A stretch of 64,000 bases of DNA from the NCBI GenBank assembly GCA_014526335.1, contig JACTAT010000060.1:3680921-3744920 (forward strand), in the 5' to 3' direction. The position numbers and the translations under genes are program-made. Under the pieces are notes generated by a model. It ran no database searches. It saw only the letters and a list, made by a program, of their open reading frames with translations, and had not been told where the DNA came from. Shown here piece after piece: positions 19,368 to 31,049 of this stretch; positions within the stretch are counted from its first letter, which is position 1; each line of letters starts with the position of its first letter. This stretch comes from Chrysaora quinquecirrha. Lineage: Eukaryota > Cnidaria > Scyphozoa > Semaeostomeae > Pelagiidae.

Positions 19368-22300
19368 CCTTTGAAGAGTGGAAGAGCAATCTTGAAGACG
19401 AGGAACGTACTTCTTTTGTGCATCTTCATGGAGCAGCAACACATAAGGATGGCAACATTGTCAATTATTATCAATGCAATAGGGCTGGTCAATATAGATC
19501 TAGCAGGCAACCGGGTGTTGAAAGGAAGAGGAAAATGAAATCTCAAGGTGAGTGCTTTTGATTTCATTTTTTGTGGAAGGAAACTGAAGGGACAAAACCT
19601 TATGCCAAAAATAGGAATAATCACAGGAATCATCGCAAAATCAACAACAGCACCATATTTCCGCAATAGAAATCACAAGTTGTGTTCACGTCAAGAGGGA
19701 CATGGGCTTTTTAGTGGCCCCTCTGTGCAAAGAACAGAAACCAAGCCAATCCAAAAAGTCTTCAAGGGAGTTTTTCAGTAACCAGGGACAACACATTTTC
19801 ATTTGTGTCTTCTAAACAGCAATTCAAGTTGTTTTCTTCTTTGTATCTTTTGTAACGGAACCTTCTCTTTTTCTAGGAACATGCAAGATCAATTTCAATT
19901 GCACTGCTGGCATTAAAACGACAAAAGACCCCAATGGAGAACTGGCAATTGATGTCTGTTATACTCATTACGGGCACGAGAAACAAATCGGTCACATATG
20001 GCTTTCAAAAAAACAACGCCAGGTGATTGCAAGTAAGCTTTCAAAAGGTATAACCCGTGAAAGGATTCTGGATGATATTCGGGACACATTGCAAGGGGGT
20101 GATTATGCAAGCTTCAAAAGACAGCATCTGGTAAGCAGTGAAGAAATACGCAATATCAAGAAGTCGTTTTCACTGGAGACAACGGAGCGCCATCCAGACG
20201 ACCAGCTAAGTTTACTTTCTTGGATAGAAGAATATAAGAAGAATACCGACAATCCGATCCTCTTCTACAAGTTGCAAGGTGATTCTGCACCTCCACAGTA
20301 TCGAGAGCTGAAAAACGAAGATTTCATTGTTGTGATTCAAACGGAATTCCAGAAAAGGATGGCACAGAAGTTTCTCTCAAAGGGTGTATGCCTTGACTCC
20401 ACGCACGGCACAACGGGATATGATTTTATCTAACAACTTTGCTCGTCATCGATGAGTTCGGCTCTGGCATGCCAGTTGCATTTTCTTTGGCAACTCATGA
20501 AGATGAAGCATTCTTGAGAATTTTTATAAATGAAGTAAAAAAGAACATTGGAATACAGATGACTCCTGCTTGGGTCATGACTGATTCCGCTACCCAGTTT
20601 TATAATGCTTTTGTTACTGTTACTAAATCAACCCCAAAGTATTTGGTTTGTGCATGGCACGTAGACAAAAACTGGCGAGATAATCTCCGATCAAAGGTAA
20701 AGGAATTCGAAATACAAAGCGACTTGTACAAGCGCTTGAGAACATTGCTTGAGGAGCCAGATATAGGTGAATTTGAGAACAAGTTAACACTCTTCAGGTC
20801 TCAGCTATCAAAAACGCCAAACCTTGCATCTTTCAAACAGTATTTTGATGAAGAATGGGTTTCGAGGAAACAACAGTGGGCATACTGTTACCGCCAGCAC
20901 GCAGGAATAAACTGCAATATGTACTTGGAAAGATTCCATCAGCATTTCAAGTATGGTTACCTAGGAGGGAAAACAAACAAGCGAGTAGATAGGTACGTTG
21001 ACTTAAAGAATTGACTTTGTACCTTTACAGTATTTTTCATGCCTTGGGGTTAGACCTTGTGATTGGTATATTAAGATATGCAACTTACTTCTTCAGCGTT
21101 TTCTTTAGTCAACAGCACGTGCCAAGCACGTTCAATTGTAACCATTAGGAATAACCTGAAGAAAAACAATCAGAGCAAAAAACTTATGTCTTTCACGCTT
21201 TTTTCTTAAAAATGTGGATTTGGTTTCTTATCCAATTGGACACAAAATGCTAGCAGCTGTTATATATATATGGCAAATCATTTGTGCAAACAAGAGAGAA
21301 ACATTACCTTAAACATAAACAAGACAATTACACTAAAATCAGTACATGTTATAAGGAAGCATCCATGCTCCAGTGACAAAGCCAAGCGTTCAGATAATTG
21401 GCTAGTTTTGGGCTGATATAAATTCACCATCAAGTCTATCCATCCCAGTGATATGTTTTGGAAAATGCGAAGACCTCACATATTTGGAAAAAATTTCTTA
21501 ACACACAGTAGCACCATTATTGTCCCGTAAGACACAGCCATGTTTGACCAGCTTCTCAGTAATTAAGATTTTAATTTATTCACTTTTCAGGTGTGTACAA
21601 AGTCTGCTGAAATTTAATGAAGACAAGAAGTTTGAACGTGCACGAAAGCTGATGATGGGAAAGCCTACACTCCGCAGCAAAACATCCACGAGAGGCACTT
21701 GACAAGTTTAAAGATGTCCACAGAACTGGTTAAGGAATCATCTGACCCATCTGTCTTCAAGGTCTTATCATCAGATGGCAAATCTGAATATAGCGTCACA
21801 GAGATTGCATCAGAATGTAGCGATGTTTCTTGTCATCTGAAGTGCGTACAATGCAGAGTTTGTCAACATACTTGGACCTGTACATGTCCCGATTCTTTTG
21901 TTTCCAATAACATGTGTAAGCACATTCACTTGGTGCAAAGAAAACAGCTGGAATCACAAGAGAACTACCAGCAGCACGAAGAAATTTATGGCATGAACAT
22001 TGATGCGGACTACCTACAACAGGAAATGAAGGATTTAGAGCCGAATGAGAAGTCAATTTACCAATCTGAGCCAGAGCATCTCAAACAGGAAATAGCAACT
22101 ATCTGCCAAACTATTGCTTCTGAAACTGAAAATCATGCGATCATGATGCATTAAAGCATCTAAAGTCACAACTGAATGCTGCCCTAAACACCTTTCACTC
22201 AGCCACTCAATCTGATCTGTACACCACCATCCGCCCAGTTACTTTCAATGCACCAAACAAGAAGATTGAGAAGCAACGGAAGTTTTATAGCATCAAAAGA

Positions 22301-24126
22301 AAAGGAAGAAGGATGAAAATTTGCGGTTTTCAAAGCCAACACAAACAGATAAAGTGTCATTTGAAGCTGAGCCTGACTGGCTTCCATTATTTGCTACCAG
22401 AGAGCATCCTGTTCACGCTTCCCAAGCACAACCACAACCAGACTTAAGCAAACAAAAACTACTTTCTGCCACAGGTGAGATTTATGAAATACAGTATTAA
22501 AAAACCAATCTTAACAGACCAGAAAAAAAAGACAGGAAGGCAGGGAGCTCTTTAAATTCCATCATTAATTTTTATTACACTCAGATTTCAGGTTTGCTAC
22601 CATACCCTGTAGAAGTACCTCAATAATGTTCAAGAATGGAATTTTGAAACAATACTTCCAATCTCAAATAGGCTATACTTTAAATTATACTTTAATGCAT
22701 CTCTCAACTCTACAGTTCTTATCTCCGATGGAACTAGATTTGCATGCCTTATTTTACAAATTCTTATTAGGAAAACATATTCCATTTCTAGAGACCAAGA
22801 AAATTTTACAGTTGATTGGCTTAAAGAGAAAAACCTCCTTTACTGGAAAGATTTGCAGAGATGATCTCTTGCAGGATGACGAGCACCCTTCAGTAGGAAT
22901 CTTCGATCATCAATCGAATCTGGAAAAAGTGAAGCATATGTTCACAAAGGAAGCTTGGAAAACTGTCACAAGTGCAAGTAAGCAAAATGTTATTCGGTAA
23001 TACTTAATATTACAAAACTTAACCAACCATTCTTAGATGGAGATAAAGTTGAAATTAAGTTATACTATCTGAAAAGGTGAACACAGCCTTTCTGAAAGAC
23101 ATGCCCTCTTACTACTTTAAGAATCACAAATGAGGCAGTGCAGATTTCACACTCAACATGATTTGTTTCCCTTCAGTTTCTGAACTCAAGCACAACTGGA
23201 AATGCAAACTTTGTGGGGTTGCCAAAAATGCCAATATGATAATGTGTGACACATGCAATGAATGGTTTCATTGGTAAGTATAATCTGCCTTAATATTACC
23301 TTGGTGTTTCCTTATAGATGCAAGCAGTTTAAGTTCATGCATAATTTATTTGTCTTAAATTGCATTTAGTTTTTGTTCTGGTCTGCTTAAAATGAAATGA
23401 AATCAACACAAAGTTGTCAAATGATAAATACAGAAACCAATTGGGCAGCTCAAACCATAAGACTAGGTACTCTAGACTCTTTTATAGGGTTGAGCTGAAA
23501 TAAGAACGATATTGTCATCTCTATAATCAAAATTACACATCCCCTGTTTCCTAAAATCAAAATTTGTTGTTTAGAAACCAAAGTAAGGCTTACATTTTCT
23601 TACCATAAGGGATTGTGCTCGCATCAAACAGGCACTGGCTGGAGACTGGAACTGTAGCACCTGTGGAAATATTGTTAATAGTAAGTATAAACTAGCCATT
23701 TCCTTGCTTGTACAACTTCTTGATGCTGCATTCTATCTATCACATTTACTGAAAAGGCTTATGAGATTTTAGACTGCTCATTTTGCATTTCCTAAATCTT
23801 ATGCAAAATCCCAAATCATATCTTTTCCATTCATAGGTTTGTGAATGGTGAAAGAGTATCAAAGAAATATAACAAAGATAACAGTATCATTGTGGCACCT
23901 GGCACTGTTGTAGCATTGTTTTATATTATTAGGCTTGAACTAATCATCTTGTGTTATAGCACATTTTGTACCTATAAATAGGCAATTGTTTTGTTATGTT
24001 TTAGGCATCTTTTACTCATATTACACATATAAATATGTTCTACTTATGCTCATTTTATAACTTCCAAAGAAGATTAAAATTCTTTGCATGACTTTCAGAT
24101 CTTGACCTTAAAACCCGCCGTAGTTA
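19368..24126 (+). pseudogene. Mutator-like (MULE) transposase with FAR1-like, DDE, SWIM and PHD parts; frameshifted
   Basis: Spliced segments: 19368-19547, 19877-20993, from about 21593, a stretch to about 22473, a decayed segment before 22979, 23177-23273, 23610-23680 and 24099-24126 (stop). N-terminal Cys and HYGH residues resemble the FAR1/WRKY-GCM1 zinc cluster. DDE candidates are Asp in CLDSTHG (20395), Asp in VMTDSA (20583) and Glu in YLERFH (20928). A SWIM finger follows (CTCPDSF...CKH, about 21880-21925). A C4HC3 PHD finger is assembled across 23177-23680 (CKLC, CDTC, FHWDC, CSTC). Single-base shifts break the frame near 20431, 21685, 22139 and 22303, and probably twice more at 22610-22860. 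MULE transposases cut and paste DNA and leave 9-11 bp target duplications. The multiple shifts make it inactive as written. Confidence 0.8.
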
Positions 24127-24258
24127 GCCTACCGGCCTAATAAGCAGTCGCCCACCAACAAACAAGCCCAAAAGATACAACCGAACCAGAAGACTCGAAG
24201 TCTTGTTAACTGCACATCTCTCAAATTCAAAATGACAATTTACTGTTTCCCGACTCAC

Positions 24259-24384
24259 CTTTTGGATAATTTGTGTGATGTCCCTGTAGCTTAGAGCTTT
24301 CCTCGCAGCTTCTCTATCAGAAATGCTTACTTCAGGCCACTCGCCTCGCGTGTACCATTTCTGCTTGAGTTGAATTGATGACAA
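24259..24384 (-). CDS. Candidate first exon of a gene divergent from AP-2 alpha
   Basis: Starting at an ATG (24384, minus strand) there are exactly 42 codons ending in IIQK, followed by a perfect GTGAGT donor. The peptide is charged and shows no transposon signature. Its start is 240 bp from the AP-2 alpha ATG on the other strand, the arrangement of a shared promoter. Later exons would lie to the left, where the MULE remnant and the satellite array now sit; none was recognised there. I do not recognise the protein. A chance frame is possible. Confidence 0.35.
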
Positions 24385-24623
24385 CCGACTCCCAGTGCTA
24401 CAAAATATCGTGTTCTCCGACGAAAATGCAAAGTCGAGTCACCGACAACATAGTTCGTACGAAAACGAAAATTTTCGGGCTATGAGCAAATGCTGTATTT
24501 ACGCGCTAGTATGGGCGAGTACAACCGGAATCAAAAATAGCTGATTAACTCCAAATTATGTGAATTTCTGCCTCTGTTCTTCATCTGAAAGACTCTTTTG
24601 GTTTATCTTGACAAACAGACAGG
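24385..24623. promoter_or_regulatory. Probable AP-2 alpha promoter and 5' UTR, possibly bidirectional
   Basis: A 239-bp intergenic stretch separates two divergent starts. It holds a cluster of CpG dinucleotides around 24415-24475, denser than neighbouring DNA, and no TATA box at a usual spacing. Confidence 0.4.
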
Positions 24624-27600
24624 ATGCCAGCTGTAAAAGGAGAAGGAATGCGCGGACTTTCCGTGTTCATTTCAGACATTAGAGGATGTGAGTTGGAAAG
24701 TGATTTTGATTTCGATTGCCCTGCCTTAGGCCCATATGGCCTAAATTTAATCCCCAAAGCTGAGGGGCGTATTCTAGTGTTATAAAAAGTCTTTTTATGA
24801 TAAAACCTGCTCATTTAAATAGAGTTGAGAAACATATTTGCCTTTTTATCGTTGAAAAAGCACACAAAAACGTTTCACGTACGTAAAAACTGAAAAAAAG
24901 AACCAAAAGCTGGCCAATCTCAAGCCAGAGCCAGGTAGGAGTCGTCATCGTCAATAAGCAAAAAAGCAAGAAGGCAGTAACCCTACGTGGGCTGGGCTTT
25001 TTCATTTTGTGTGCTCTTTGTCTTTTGAAATTATGTTAAAGGGGTGTTTCCTTTATAAAAAACTGCTACCTCTATGCACATAATTCCTTCCAAATTTTTA
25101 TATTTTTACAAAAATTTTTTCCAAAGGTAAATCCAAAGAAGCTGAGATGAAGAGAATAAACAAAGAACTCGCAAATATCAGATCAAAATTCAAAGGTTTG
25201 TGTTAGTTGCATAAGTTTCCTTGGTTCTTAGTGGTAGTAAACAATTGTTTGTAATCATCAGGTAGGGTAGCAGGCCAACTCACCTCACTGCCAACTCGCC
25301 ACAGTCAATGGCCTCTTCAACAGACATCTCGCCACACGTAAGTGAACAAGTCAACTCTATTAGCATGATAAACTTAATATTTCAGTAGTCTTTAATAAAT
25401 CTTGGAAATGCCTTCTAGAAAACTTTACAAGATTAACATGAAGAAAATCTTAAATTTTATAGAATTTGAATTTCAAACTGAGGCAAGTTGACAACCCAGG
25501 TGTTGTGAGTCAACTAGAGCAGAAAGAAAGGGTTATGATTTTGCAGGAATGTATTATTCAAACTAGTACTCTTAAACTTTAAAGGGATCGATAGGCTGTA
25601 TCCTTTGCCCCTTACTCCATTATATTATGTAGACTGATTTGTAACTGTGGACTTTGTATCTTTGCAGGTGATAAACAACTTGATGGATATCAGAAGAAGA
25701 AATATGTCTGCAAATTATTATTTATCTTCCTCCTTGGAAATGACATTGATTTTGGTCACATGGAAGCTGTTAACTTGTTGTCATCAAATAAGTATACAGA
25801 AAAACAAATTGTAAGTAATCAATATGTCATCATAGAATGTTTACAAGGCTTAAAGTACGCTGGAAAGCCAAAATTGGTATTTCCAAATGCTTGGGAATAT
25901 GTTAGATATCCACCTGAGCTGTCTTGCTGCTATGAATCACTGATGAAGATCAACAAAGATCGAAATTTTTGAAAGGAATGTCTACTAGCATATTACATGT
26001 AGATAGTCTTGACTTAATAGTCCATCACTGATGTCGGAATGGGTCACTCCCACCTTACCCTCCTTCACAATACCATGGGTGCCTTCCCAGTCTGGCCCCT
26101 GAATTTCTAACCCTGCCTTACTCCTCTCAATGGTACTGCTGGAATGTCTCTCCTGAGCATATGTCCAAAGAGTCTCCACCTATAGATGGATGGTGATACA
26201 TACCTCAATAAATATTGATGGTGCCAATGGTAAAAAATTTTCCAAGTTCTCCTTAAGTTCTAAAGTGCTAAGCTTCATCATTCAATTTAGTGTGAAGTTT
26301 TCAATTGATTTTATTTATTTCAGGGTTATTTGTTCATTTCTGTCCTTATTGGTGCAAGCAGTGATTTGATGCGTCTCATCATACAAAGTATCAAAACTGA
26401 CCTAATGAGTCGCAGTTCCATTCATGTCAGCCTTGCAATGCAATGTATTGCCAACATCGGAGGACAGGAGATGCTTGAAAGTGTGGGACAAGATGTGCCA
26501 AAATTGCTCATTTCTGGGTTGGTTTAGCTTTCCTTGTTTTCCATACATATATTGTTATTCATTTTGAATTTAACCATTCCATTATGCCAACAGGTTTAAT
26601 CTCAAACAAAACAGTTAAGAATAAATAGCTCTGTATAAATTTTTGATGCTTTTTAACAGCAGTGTTGGCATTTCCAGAGACAAGGAATCCTTCCTTATTA
26701 ACCATTTCCAATAGAGACGTAAGAAGCACAAACATTGCTAAGCAGATTTGTTTGCCTTTAATAGTTATATGACATATGGCCAAACAGTCAAACATCACTT
26801 AAAATGCAGATCTCAAATGCTTGAAGATCTATGTTGATCATTCGTCCCTGATCTAAACTTTGTTGCTCTTTCTTTACTTGAAATGTGCCAATATCAACTT
26901 TTAACGTTAAAAAGTTCAAAAAAAGTTTTACCTGAAAAAATGATATTCTAACAGTCTGTGTTTTTCTTTAGAAGGCTGAAATCTCTTTAACTAAGAAAAT
27001 GCTATTTCTTTTGACAGGGAATCAAGTGACTCTGTAAAACAGTGTGCATCCCTTTGCTTGGTAAAACTCTTCAGAATTAGCCCAAGTGTTATTCCAAAAA
27101 GTGCTGAATGGGCTTCAAGGATTTGTCAAATGCTCAATGATCCTAATCTTGTGAGTACATAAAGTATTATTATCATCGTGTCAGGCTGTCTGCTCAAAGC
27201 AGGTTAATGATCATGGCCCAAACTAGATAAGAATTGCTTTTTTGGGCTGTGTAGAATACACATTTTTCTCAAGATTTAATATTTCATGTATTTAGTTGTA
27301 TTCTACAAATGAAAATGATGATCATGATGATGACCTCCGTTCCTTATAAGCAATTCCGCCTCTCAACCCCCCTACAATCATTTGCAACTATCAGTATTTG
27401 TTGTATAAGTATTCTTCATTCCAGGGTGTTGTTACAGCTGCTTGTAGCTTGATCAAAGAGCTTGTACAGAAATTCCCAGACGAATATAAAGGCTGTGTCA
27501 ATTTGGCTATTTCTAGACTTGCAAGGGTATATATCTATAATCTTTCATGATCTTGATACTCTTATCATCATAGACCACTAGTCTGTAGCTTTTGCCAATG

Positions 27601-27766
27601 TTCGTTTTGTTTGTAAATAGTTCTTTTTACTTTTTTATGACTTTTTCTTTCTTTCAGCTTGTTACATCATCATACACTGATTTGCAAGATTACACCTATT
27701 ACTTTGTTCCTGCACCTTGGCTTTCTGTCAAGCTTTTGAGGCTGCTTCAATATTATCCCCCTCCAG
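24624..27766 (+). CDS. AP2A: AP-2 complex alpha-adaptin, first seven exons
   Basis: Large subunit of the clathrin adaptor that binds PtdIns(4,5)P2 and cargo at the plasma membrane. Exons: 24624-24687, 25127-25195, 25668-25810, 26324-26517, 27018-27150, 27425-27526, 27658-27766; all phases agree, giving 271 codons. The protein starts [12 protein letters not shown], the alpha-adaptin start. It has [17 protein letters not shown], then [15 protein letters not shown] with its lysine cluster, [18 protein letters not shown], and ends at [19 protein letters not shown]...YYPPP. This is the N-terminal part of the alpha-solenoid trunk. Human alpha-adaptins are about 940-980 aa, so roughly 70% (rest of trunk, hinge and ear) is missing. 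Exon 7 has a proper donor (GTTTGT), so the gene continues, presumably past the gap at 29104. Residues 130-230 are more diverged from vertebrates than the flanks. Confidence 0.95.
26010..26185 (-). mobile_element. Decayed LINE reverse-transcriptase 3' fragment
   Basis: Read on the minus strand, one frame gives [11 protein letters not shown], the motif found near the C-terminus of many non-LTR reverse transcriptases. Adjacent sequence is frameshifted. It lies in intron 3 of AP-2 alpha. Confidence 0.5.
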
Positions 27767-28179
27767 GTTTGTTTGATGTTAAAATGAATATTTTTCTTTA
27801 CATTAATACATAATTACTGGGTCTTTCATTGGAACACATGTGACCGTGTTCAAAATCACAGGCAAACACCCAATAAGAGCCATAGAGATCTTTAGACCTT
27901 TTTTGAAGAAAATATATTCATAAATATCACATTTGTTAAGACATTGCATAGTTAAGGATTGAGTAATTAAACTCTTAAAAACTAGAAGTAACATACTAGA
28001 ACTGAGAGCAGCGTAACGCCTCGTTGTGTAATGGTTAAGCACTTTTGCCATTTGTGCTTGAAGCCTGTGAACTACAAATTAGAAGGTGTAAAAACCTTGC
28101 TCTCGGTGACTCGGAGATCATGAAAATCTTAAGACTGATGCATCTACACACATACAATAAATAAAAGCTATCTGACATC

Positions 28180-28660
28180 TTCAAAAATCTATTTAAAACC
28201 AGATCAAGTATTCATAACTATCCTACCCGATTCAAAAACGATTTTGATGTCCCAAAGTCAGCTAACTGCTACGGAGATAGAGCTATCATTGTTAAAGGCC
28301 CAAAACTATGGAACTCCCAACCTCCAGAATCGAAAAGGATAAACAGCCTAAAAGGATACCTTAAGACATTTGAAAAATATAAGCTAGGTTTCTACAACAA
28401 CCATGCGTAAATGCAATTTTGCACCTGCTCCTCGCCTTGAAACTAATGAGTGCTAGTAGCTCTGTTTAATTATTTTAGAAGTTTCGCTTAGTTTGATTAT
28501 TTGTAGCAGATTTGTAAGGTGTCAGGTTGTATTACTTTATTTGTTATTAATGTTTCGTTTTGTTGTAAACGCCGCAGACTCGATAAGCTCTGCTACTTCT
28601 GGGGCGTATAAAATCGTATTTAGTTAGTTTCAACTGATATGTTTTCATAAATCAAAATCA
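28180..28660 (+). mobile_element. 5'-truncated non-LTR retrotransposon, C-terminus and 3' UTR
   Basis: A frame reading ...NDFDVPKS...GPKLWNSQP...FEKYKLGF is the typical carboxyl end of LINE polymerases. An untranslated tail follows with CGCCGCAGACTCG and CTTCTGGGGCG. The upstream part is missing, as expected of incomplete reverse transcription. Confidence 0.7.
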
Positions 28661-29103
28661 TCATCATCATGTAAAATGGCGAGTCCATCTCAAAATTTAT
28701 CGGGACGTTCAAGAGCTACTGAGGACGTAAAAAACCGTCTGATCATAACCATCCTCGGTGCCAGTGAAGAGGTCGGTCTAGCGTTGATATTCCAAAATGA
28801 CTGTTCAGTATTATGAGACCTCAAAATTAGCCATGCCAGCCAACATATTTCCGGATACTGGAAAACAACAGCATAGAACTATTTATCGTCTAGTTTGTCG
28901 TATCTTCTATCTTGGAGCAAAAGAGAAATTGTCTGCATTTTATACCTGTGTTTTTACTGAACTATTCACCATCATTTTAACCTGCATTCAATATCAAGCT
29001 TTTCTTAGTTGCCTGTCGATTCATACTCCTGCAATGCGGGTAAAAAGTAAAATCACAGAAATCTGGACGTGTGTAATAGGCCGCCACGATTCTGTACCTT
29101 TTA

Positions 29104-29603
29104 NNNNNNNNNNNNNNNNNNNNNNNNNNNNNNNNNNNNNNNNNNNNNNNNNNNNNNNNNNNNNNNNNNNNNNNNNNNNNNNNNNNNNNNNNNNNNNNNN
29201 NNNNNNNNNNNNNNNNNNNNNNNNNNNNNNNNNNNNNNNNNNNNNNNNNNNNNNNNNNNNNNNNNNNNNNNNNNNNNNNNNNNNNNNNNNNNNNNNNNNN
29301 NNNNNNNNNNNNNNNNNNNNNNNNNNNNNNNNNNNNNNNNNNNNNNNNNNNNNNNNNNNNNNNNNNNNNNNNNNNNNNNNNNNNNNNNNNNNNNNNNNNN
29401 NNNNNNNNNNNNNNNNNNNNNNNNNNNNNNNNNNNNNNNNNNNNNNNNNNNNNNNNNNNNNNNNNNNNNNNNNNNNNNNNNNNNNNNNNNNNNNNNNNNN
29501 NNNNNNNNNNNNNNNNNNNNNNNNNNNNNNNNNNNNNNNNNNNNNNNNNNNNNNNNNNNNNNNNNNNNNNNNNNNNNNNNNNNNNNNNNNNNNNNNNNNN
29601 NNN
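29104..29603. other. Scaffold gap, 500 N
   Basis: Second placeholder of exactly 500 N. The remaining AP-2 alpha exons are not found on the far side, so the two contigs may not be true neighbours. Confidence 0.99.
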
Positions 29604-30125
29604 ACGAAAATGAATTTTACGGTGGTTGCTTATTCGACGGGAGGGCTTATTCAAGAGGAGAGAGGGCTTATGTTAAAGTTCAATGGTTCAAATGGATTGT
29701 GAAGAGAATAGCAGAAAGAAAAATCTGTCATCTTATATCAAAATCAGCTGTTTGCCAACAGTCAATGGCTGATTATTGGTTTGAATTGATTGTGAAACCT
29801 GTCAGGACTAACCTATTCAGCGTTGTTGCATCATAGACAGAAACTAATTCATAAATCCTTCGAATAATTCCCCAAGAGGGCTTCTTTTGAAGGGATGGCT
29901 CATTTGCAGATTCTTAGGTGGGGGTAGACTGATTACCTGAGTCCTAGTTATCGCTCATGAGACCGAGGCTAGTACTAAAAGGAGATCGCTCAAACTGGTA
30001 GTAGTTTGAGCGTCCAGCAATTCAATTCAATAGCGAAACTACGACTCGGGTAATCAGTCTAAGGTGGGGGCTTATTGAAGGAGGCATTATTTGAAGGTGG
30101 GGGCTTATTCAGGATTTACGGTATG
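29604..30125. repeat. Repeat-derived DNA with GGGGGCTTATT motifs
   Basis: GGGCTTATTCA-type words recur at about 29640, 30065 and 30100, and the block ends in ATTTACGGTA. It looks like an old interspersed repeat interrupted by the MITE at 29937. The frames here encode nothing recognisable. Confidence 0.5.
29937..30059. mobile_element. 123-bp palindromic MITE, copy 1
   Basis: The ends GACTGATTACC and GGTAATCAGTC extend into about 30 bp of inverted repeat reaching TCGCT/AGCGA. An inner palindrome carries GCTCAAACT/AGTTTGAGC. TA flanks both sides (29935-29936 and 30060-30061). A relative is at 45742. Confidence 0.8.
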
Positions 30126-31049
30126 TTATTTGAAATTCACAAGCATACAAATACCTTATCCCATAAGGGAAGCCCTCATTGTTGAATTGATGTAAGACAA
30201 GAACAGTCTTCAAAACAAGGTATACTTCTTTTCACGATAAAAACTGTCTAAGAACAAAAAAAACTATTTCTGAGGCATGCTTTATCTGTTATACCTTGAT
30301 GTGACACGCAATAAATCTCGTATACATTGACGATAAATCTGCATCGATCCTAAACATGTTTTCAACCTTAATAATCCTGTAAATCTCTTCGAAATCTCGT
30401 GTTTTAGCTACTGCACATGGGCACAATTATTTATTTGCCCGAGCAGGACTATGCTAACAACGATGAAAGTGCGTGCTTTCTTTAACTTAGCTAATCTAAA
30501 AGTTTAGTTGTTTAACGTAACTATTCTGAAACTTTTATCTTTGAGAACAAATTCAGTCATTTTTACAACCATTATGAAAGAAATATTCGCAAGGCAAGTC
30601 TCGAAATACCAGGGAAACCATGGGTGGCTAGACACGTCAGGTGTACATACGTTTTATGATATGAAAGTCACTTTCTTCTAGATTAGTGCGTCTCTTCCTG
30701 TTTCCTATCCTTCAACAACCGCAAATCAAGCTTACAGAAGAGCCTAAGTTTGCGTTAGCGCCCTTCTTGAGAGTTCTACAGAACAGCGAGGGAAAAACAG
30801 AGGTTACCGCGAAAGGAGAACATTTCTTTAAGGTCTTTCTATATCTCCTCCGCAGAAGTATAGAAATAATTCCTCCGCATACACATGCGGTGGTTTGACC
30901 ACACATGGAAAAACTGAAGAAATCCCTGTATGAATCGTTAAAAATCTTAATTGATCTCATTAAATCTGACCAAAAAAGAGAAAGAGATTTATAAGTCCCA
31001 TAAATTGTGTATGCCATTATCCATTATCACAAGTCTTAAGGCCTCCGCA
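30126..31049. other. No gene recognised
   Basis: About 0.9 kb with only short frames on both strands and no recognised motif or repeat. Confidence 0.5.

Noticed and set aside
28019..28100. tRNA gene (GTGTAATGGTTAAGCAC)
   Set aside because: An A-box-like stretch is present but no convincing B box or cloverleaf follows; at most a decayed SINE head.
28797..29836. Long frames spanning the second gap
   Set aside because: They consist mostly of undetermined residues across the 500 N.
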